NCBI GenBank assembly: GCA_002189035.1 | Contig: CM007990.1 | Location: 2,046,001 to 2,110,000 of the forward strand | From: Utricularia gibba | Taxonomy: Eukaryota; Streptophyta; Magnoliopsida; Lamiales; Lentibulariaceae | Direction: 5' to 3' | DNA: 64,000 nt | Part shown: positions 57,766 to 64,000 of the stretch, one piece after another | Numbering within the stretch: position 1 is the first letter of the stretch | How the letters are laid out: every line of letters begins with the position of its first letter | Position numbers and translations under genes: made by a program | Notes under the pieces: model-generated | What the model saw: the letters and a program-made list of their open reading frames with translations, nothing else | What the model was told of the DNA's origin: nothing | The model's database searches: none

Positions 57766-59410
57766 AATATTCAAATGAGAAAGTTAAATAAAACGATATT
57801 TATGGTTTTTAATTTGATTTATTATTTGTAAAAGAATATATAATATAGTTTTGTTTTTTATTTTGTTTAAATTATTTATTATTTATTATTTAATTGTATA
57901 TATTTTTGAAATATATAATAATTAAATAAAAATATAAATTATGAAACATTTAATTTGATTTTTCGTGTTATAATTGAAAAATAATAATTGATTTTATTTT
58001 TTATTTAATATAATTTTTGAATTCTAAAAAAGATATTTTAATAATATTTATTACAATATTTATAAAACAAATGTAATATATTTTTATTTTTTTGTAAAAA
58101 ATATAATAATAGAATAATTAAAATTGGTTGTTAAAAAGAAATTCAAAAATGAAAAAAAAATCTATAGGATAGATGATATTGACACGCAATTAAAATGAGA
58201 TGCACATAATGAGTGGTTTTAGAACTATGTTTTTTTTTGCAGTGGATGAATTTGATAAAAACTCGCTCGAATACTTACTATTGGCTACTTCACCATGGTA
58301 GGGTAAAGCGAGTTAAAATGATTTAAGATATGATAAATTTATCCATTATGTATATTTTTTTGTGCATAATGTGTGAGAAAAATAGAGGGTGATTAGATTT
58401 CAAAACGAATCGAAAAAACACATGATACAAAAGAGCCTCCAAAGCCTCTGGGTCATGTCGTGTCCGGCTAACCTGGAAGTTCATTATAGAGCTTGAATAC
58501 TTTCCACAGGAGTATACACTTGTTCTCCAAAAAAATGTGTAATGCAACTATGTGAACAGGAGACATAGAGTTTAACCCAAATGGAGGAATTGAGTCTCGC
58601 CCCAATCCCCATGTAATGAAATTCAGTAAATAAATGTATCTACTACACACCAAAACACTCCTCGGCTCACTAACCCTAACCCTTTCTGCTATTGTATTTT
58701 GGGTGCCGAGAAGTAATGGCCAAGGTATCTTGAGTGGTACTTGTCATGATAACCAGCAATGAGAGTATATTGGATGGTATTTGTTATTAAATGCAGCATC
58801 CAGGGCAAATATTGGGTGCTATTTCTTACCAAATGCAATGTTGTTTGTTAATACAAGTATAAACAACACTCAGGACATGAATATTTAGTTTTTTAAAAAA
58901 TGTTGTACCTCAATTATACTATTAAGGAATGTCTGATAAAATATTCTTGGGTTAAAAAATTAAATTGAAAGCTTTGGAATATTATGCTGGATAAATATTT
59001 ACGTGTTTCTTAATTTGAAAACATATTTGAGATAACAAAATATTTATATCGATATTTATGTTTTATTTTTAAAATTGAACAGTATATTATATAATTCAAA
59101 TTCAGACAATATTAGATTTATTATTATTTTTGAACATATTAATAAAATAATACTTACAAATATAAAAATACTCAAATAAAAAAATATGATCAGGTATCTC
59201 ATGAATTAAATATGTATTTTAATGTCAAATAATAAAGATTCTCATTTTTCAAATAACATAGAAGAAAGATGAAAGATGAAGACAATTTATCAAACGAGCT
59301 CTTTTTTTTTTGCCGTGAAAACACCTATGGCAAGTGATCTGTGAGTTAACTGCTTCTACCGGTTTCCAGTACAACGAGCATTCTACAGTATCCCGAAGTG
59401 GAAGGAATCC
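57766..59410. other. AT-rich flank and intergenic DNA
   Basis: 57766-58200 is extremely AT-rich and may include the outer MULE end. 58300-58850 is less biased but shows no recognisable gene. 58850-59330 is AT-rich again. The last 70 bases are probably the FTA 3' UTR. Confidence 0.45.
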
Positions 59411-60815
59411 TTACGAGGCTTGAGAAGGGAGAGTCGACTTACGCCACTCCCAGTAGCTCGCCCTTATTGGATCGATCTTCTCCAGTATAAAACACACTCT
59501 CATGGCCAACTCCGAGTCTGCTGCTGAGGCTGGGAGCTCCAACCCCGAGTACACCGCTTCGATGGCACCTTTCAGATCATCGTCCGCTTCAAATCCATGG
59601 CCCAGGATATCCAAAACCAAGTTCAAAGCGTGAACGTGCTGATTTGAGCCCTTCAGAACCTGGGTGCAAACAGAGGCCACCTGGGGGTCATCGCCTAGAT
59701 GCTTCGCATCGTTTCGGTACAGACCACGGAGATATCTCCAAGGACTCTCATTCCCTGGTTTCGCTACAATGGCTTTTATCGCGATCGCCACTTCGGAATC
59801 TCTCATCACGTCTAATCCCCCAAGGAGGGGAGAATTAGTGACAACAAAGTATCTCTGCAGCAACAGCAGATCGCATTAATCAAGTGTTCCTTTTTCTTCC
59901 AAAACCAGGAGCTCTTCTTAAGCTACCTGATTCCATGCAGAATTGTTGCATATGTCCTCGTTCAGAAGTTCGGTACAGTAGGAGAGTTCATCTTCCCATC
60001 CTCCAAGGTTCTGAAGGACCCACTGCATGTGCGGTTTTTACAGTCACATGAAGTGTAGCACTAACGATTGCATGCGCTCTTATCAAGAGTTTAAGTTGGT
60101 GAATAGGCTGGCTCACCTGCCTATGTGACCAGGCATGATAATTCTTTGCATCTCGAGAGAAGACTCTTCTCGTGAACTCTAGCTCTTTGGTGACTGCTCC
60201 AACACCAACCTTCTCCGAAACCCATCGTCTATGATGCCTGCAATGCTCAACGTTTAAAATGCACATGATTTATGTAAGATGGATTGCATATTGAAATGCA
60301 ACTTCCACTATTCTTACAGAAATTTGAAGAAATAGATCCCAAAATAAGAAAGAGGTAAACCTACCAAATTTGATAATTTTTTGGATTCTCAGTCGCAACA
60401 TGATCCAGAAACTGAAGTTCGTCATTTAGATCCACATTGAGATGCTCCAGAATCAGCCGTCTGAACTGCCACACCTAGCACAAAAGTGAAGAGTCAGAAA
60501 AACATCTCTCATGGGGAATCGAATTTCGCTTCCCCGTGAAATGAAGGAAGACGCTTGAAAGTTTCTTTTGCTCACAGTGTAATTCCCTGGATTGAGAGAA
60601 ATAGCTTCTCGAGTTAGATCAAGTGAGCGAGGTGTCCGCTCATTGGCCAAGTAAACTGCTCGAAAGTAGTTCATTGTTTCGATGAACTCATCCTTGTAAT
60701 CAATCACTACTACTGGATCGGGACCATCATCCTGTGGCACCGGCTGAACATCTGCCCACTTTGGCCTATTGCTGAATGGAACCCACTTTCCCTTCACCTC
60801 ATCTTTGCTATCCAT
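59411..60815 (-). CDS. FTA: Protein farnesyltransferase / geranylgeranyltransferase-I alpha subunit
   Basis: Five exons on the minus strand (60815-60576, 60474-60365, 60237-60117, 60022-59927, 59854-59411) give 336 aa, all GT-AG and in frame. The start chosen is the ATG at 60815 ([11 protein letters not shown]); an in-frame ATG at 60866 would add 17 residues. The protein is built from helical-hairpin PFTA repeats with the W-x-x-R signature: [59 protein letters not shown]. It pairs with either beta subunit in the cytosol to attach farnesyl or geranylgeranyl to C-terminal CaaX cysteines. The length is near that of the Arabidopsis protein (about 326 aa). No lesions were seen. Confidence 0.95.
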
Positions 60816-62327
60816 TGTGTCTTGAAAATCCTTTCTCCTGTTGAGGATAAACGCATTGATGTGCATTAAAATGTGATTTCAAATCGAATACACTGCAAAG
60901 AAAACAACACATCTTGGAACTAGATAATTCAAACGCAGAAACTCACGACAATCAAAGCCAACAACAATGGAAAATTTATCAACCAACTGTTTTCCACACA
61001 GCTAAATTATCCACGGCAGCCATCAATTAGGATTCAAACTTGTTAAAAAAGAGACATATTAAAGTTGGACTTGTAAAAATATCTACATCATCAAAAGTCA
61101 TTCGGAAAATGCTTCTTTTCAGCAGCATTGACTATACACCTCTTTTAGGTGACAAATAGATAATGCAAAGGATTTATATCCAGATCATGAACATTCAAAT
61201 TCAATTTATTCATCAAAAAAAGGACACGAGACCAAGAACAAGCCTTTTTTTCTCAACAGAATGTGAATGTAAAACACCTAACCAGGAAAGGAAAAAAAAA
61301 CACATGAAGGCATCCCTTACCCTCAAACAGCTTCATTTTAATATGAACCCGTTTCTGAACAAATGGAAAAAATAATGTCTGAACAAATGGGAAATCAGAG
61401 CCACCCATTCGTTATTCAAGAGGGAGGCAAGACATCACACTTGCAAATATATTTTGAAGTGTGCATGTAAAAAATAAACCTTTGGAGCCGCTTGGTGAAC
61501 ATAGGGAAGGTCAATACAATATCTTCATTCAAAAGGACTTAACTCCCAGAATGTTTATCTACTCCCAACTAAACTACCATTATGACAGTTCAAAAAATCC
61601 ATACGGCAAGGCAAAGAGGCCTACACAACGGTTTTACAAAAAGGAAAGGGAAAAATTTTGAAGTATAAAAAAAGCAAAATACAATGAGATAACTCGTAAA
61701 ACAGTCCTTCGAAAGCGGATGAAGACAAGTAATGGCACGTTATTCAGGACCGGCTTCCAGAAATCTCAACCAGAATGTGAAATTGAAAACTTTCGCAATT
61801 CTAATGGACCGGTTTCAGCAAAAAAGTTTAAATCGAGGAAAAATAGGAAGCACCTTGGGTTTTAAAACCAACGCGATACTGCAAAGAACCAAATGGGCAC
61901 GCCTGGAGCGCCAAGCACTGATCCAACGACGAACGATACCTCGGCAACAACCACGCCCCAGGAATTGCCCAGAGAAGTAAACCGAAGACGAAGAAGTTAC
62001 AGGGCCACAGGTAAAATTTAGGCCTAATTGAGAAATTGAGAGCATTTGAATAAAAAGCAGACTAAAACCAATTAGTAAAAGCCCAACTCCTAAAGGCCCA
62101 GTCTTACTACAATCGTCACATTTTGGTTCGCCGAGTCCTCCTCGTCCTGGTGCTGAAGGAGAACATGTGATCAAGGTTTTGCTGCCAGTCTCTCAAATCT
62201 TCCTGCCATTCTGCATTACTCCACTACTGCAGCCGCTTAACAGATTCTAGTATATTCAAAATGCGCTGCACAGAAGCCAGATGATAGCCGATTTGCCACT
62301 CCGCATGTGACCCAATCACCTGCTTCT
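60816..62327. other. Divergent intergenic region between FTA and MCD1
   Basis: About 1.5 kb containing both promoters. No TATA box is certain. A 119-codon minus-strand reading at 62174-61815 includes a hydrophobic stretch but lacks an ATG before it and matches no family I know; I do not call it a gene. Confidence 0.45.
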
Positions 62328-63848
62328 ATGGCTTCGAGTTTCACTCTACACCTCCACGTAGCACCCTTTGCGTCTGTAAGCACACCTCTCGCTTTGATGT
62401 CTTGGACCTATTTTTTTGAAATTTTTCACTTTTCATGGGCTCCTATCCTGTCCTAATTTCTGATGACCCTGCATTCCTCAGAAAAAAAATCAATTTTTTT
62501 CTGATGAGCACACATTGCGGACGGAAATGGTCGGTGTCTGTAACTGGAAAGCCTGGAATGGAAGAGCTAAGTGGAAGAAGATTGCTACGAAAGTGGTGGA
62601 TTCTGACGGCGATACGCGTCCCTTTAATGATGCTCTTGTGACACAAGTAGTAGAAAGCTCCCCAAAATCCGAGGGGAGTGTTGTTTCTAGACTGCAAGAA
62701 TCAAGGGGATATATTCCTGTCTTTTTCTCCCAGATAATGGTTTGTGAGGTTTATTACCGATGCGCATATGAGATTCATAGTTTTTTTTTTTACTCTGTAA
62801 ATGCACTTTTCTTGTCAAGTATTATCATTTCCTTAGCTTGTTGAATTTCAATGGTGATCATTTTAAATTTTGTGGTGGCATGAAGAAGGCTTTCAAAACA
62901 CGATATTGTTAAATATCAATAGTGATGACATGTATGATGCACTTAATGGTGTTCCGTTTATCATCAGATTTCAGGCTGACCAAAGTTCTTGTGTTATTCT
63001 TTGCGGCAGATATTTGTTTAAATGCTTGATTCTGACTTTTAGTTTGAATTGGATGACGTATCTTGCACCTCACTCCCAACAATTCAAAATGTACGTCTTC
63101 CATGTTGCCTGGTTTTGCAGATTAGAGGACTTTCTGGTACAAGGATTTCAGTTGGATTATTCATTCTAGCAACTATGCTAGTTGTCGTAGTCAGACATTA
63201 TGCAACAATGAAATCACACTCTCGTGGCTCAGGCTCTGTTGCAGATCTAGTTCGTCGTGGTCATGTTAGAGCAGATAGGAGAGGCATGTACGGTGCTATA
63301 TCCATCATCTAATTCCTTGTATCTTATAGATAGTTGTGCTCAAGCATCTTGGCATTTGGATGAATTTGATCTTGTGATTCTACGTGATGGATGATGCACT
63401 GTTGCTATGTTTAATGAGCTATTTTGATATTTTATTGGATTGCCTCTGTAATTTTGTCCGTAGATCTACTCTGAAGTGTGAGGATCCATTCAATAACCCA
63501 ATGGTGAAGGTCAGCAAGAGCAACTCAACAGTTGAAATGTTTGGAAAAGTTTACCGCTTAGCTCCAGTTACACTCACAGATGAGCAACAAAGTATACATC
63601 AAAAGCGAAGATCACGTGCATATCAATGGAAGAGACCTACCATTTTTCTGAAGGAAGGAGATTCTGTGCCTCCTGATGTGGACCCTGACACAGTCAGGTG
63701 GATTCCTGCTAATCATCCCTTTGCAACAACTTCTAGTGATATTGATGAAGGGTTGGCTCAAAGCAACGTGAACCAGAAACATGGTGTTCCATTCCGTATT
63801 AAGGCAGAGCACGATGCACTGCAAAGAAAACTTGAAGCGCTGCAGAAT
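62328..63848 (+). CDS. MCD1: Chloroplast division-site regulator MCD1 (5' part, runs off the window)
   Basis: Five exons seen: 62328-62375, 62482-62739, 63043-63090, 63121-63287, 63464-63848; borders are GT-AG and frame is kept. The last donor at 63849 shows the gene continues beyond the window. Exon 1 opens MASSFTLHLHVAPFAS, like a plastid transit peptide. Exon 4 has one membrane span (SVGLFILATMLVVVVRHY) followed by GSVADLVRRGHVRADRRG; exon 5 has CEDPFNNPMVKV, VEMFGKVYRLAPVTLT, QKRRSRAYQWKRPTIFLKEG and DPDTVRWIPANHPFATT, which I recognise as MCD1. In Arabidopsis MCD1 is an inner-envelope protein that guides MinD and so positions the FtsZ ring. The small exons 2-3 are the least certain. No lesion in the visible part. 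Confidence 0.88.
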
Positions 63849-64000
63849 GTAAGTTCTAAAATAAGTAGCTACCATTTGATGAGTTGGAAAGCTGGTACGC
63901 TTACATATAATCATTGAGTAATCTCATTTGGCTCATCTATATAGCCATGAATATCACTTGTCTTATCCAGGTTCTTTTTTCTATAAAAATGTTTACGCCT

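Noticed and set aside
61815-62174. 119-codon minus-strand reading with a hydrophobic segment between FTA and MCD1
   Set aside because: No ATG precedes the hydrophobic part, no family was recognised, and it lies in the divergent promoter region.

Overview
This window looks like nuclear DNA from a land plant, most likely an angiosperm, though I cannot name the species. The evidence is short-exon genes with GT-AG introns, plant-specific families (AHL, NAC, MCD1), long AT-rich intergenic stretches and many degraded plant transposons (Ty1/copia, Ty3/gypsy of the Tat type, MULE, PIF/Harbinger, hAT-like). No bacterial, organellar, rRNA, tRNA or CRISPR features were seen.

Six host genes are supported. 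From left to right they are: an AT-hook/PPC (AHL) DNA-binding protein at 6.9-8.8 kb (+, 5 coding exons, 338 aa); an SDR42E-type NAD(P)-dependent dehydrogenase with a C-terminal membrane domain at 10.7-12.9 kb (-, 4 exons, 481 aa); a NAC transcription factor at 22.1-23.2 kb (+, 3 exons, 288 aa); an NTF2-like (DUF2358-type) probable chloroplast protein at 33.7-35.0 kb (-, 4 exons, with an apparent 1-base deletion in exon 1); the shared alpha subunit of protein farnesyltransferase/geranylgeranyltransferase-I at 59.4-60.8 kb (-, 5 exons, 336 aa); and MCD1, a chloroplast-division-site factor, at 62.3 kb to beyond the window end (+). I see no operon-like or pathway link among them. FTA and MCD1 are divergently transcribed about 1.5 kb apart.

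The rest is mobile DNA. At 0.2-5.1, 9.9-10.4, 20.6-21.1, 24.5-29.5 and 33.2 kb there are broken copia/gypsy pieces (gag, protease, integrase, RT, RNase H, primer-binding sites next to LTR ends). A dead Harbinger lies at 30.2-32.4 kb. The most interesting region is about 36.4-57.8 kb, which reads as a nested transposon. An outer MULE-type element is marked by inverted arrays of about 75-bp palindromic repeats at both ends; it carries a mudrA-like transposase gene on the left and, on the right, a second gene joining a plant-transposon domain to the start of an FCP1/NIF-type phosphatase domain. Inside it lies a Tat-type gypsy element. The gypsy is itself split by a 1,447-bp hAT-like element with 17-bp-class TIRs and a near-perfect 8-bp duplication, and by a 4,960-bp PIF/Harbinger element with TIRs, a TAA duplication and an apparently intact three-exon transposase. 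The Harbinger in turn holds a fold-back element and an array of hairpins related to the hAT-like family.

Exon boundaries were placed by hand from GT/AG signals, reading-frame continuity and remembered family sequence. No alignment or database search was run, so family names rest on motif recognition.
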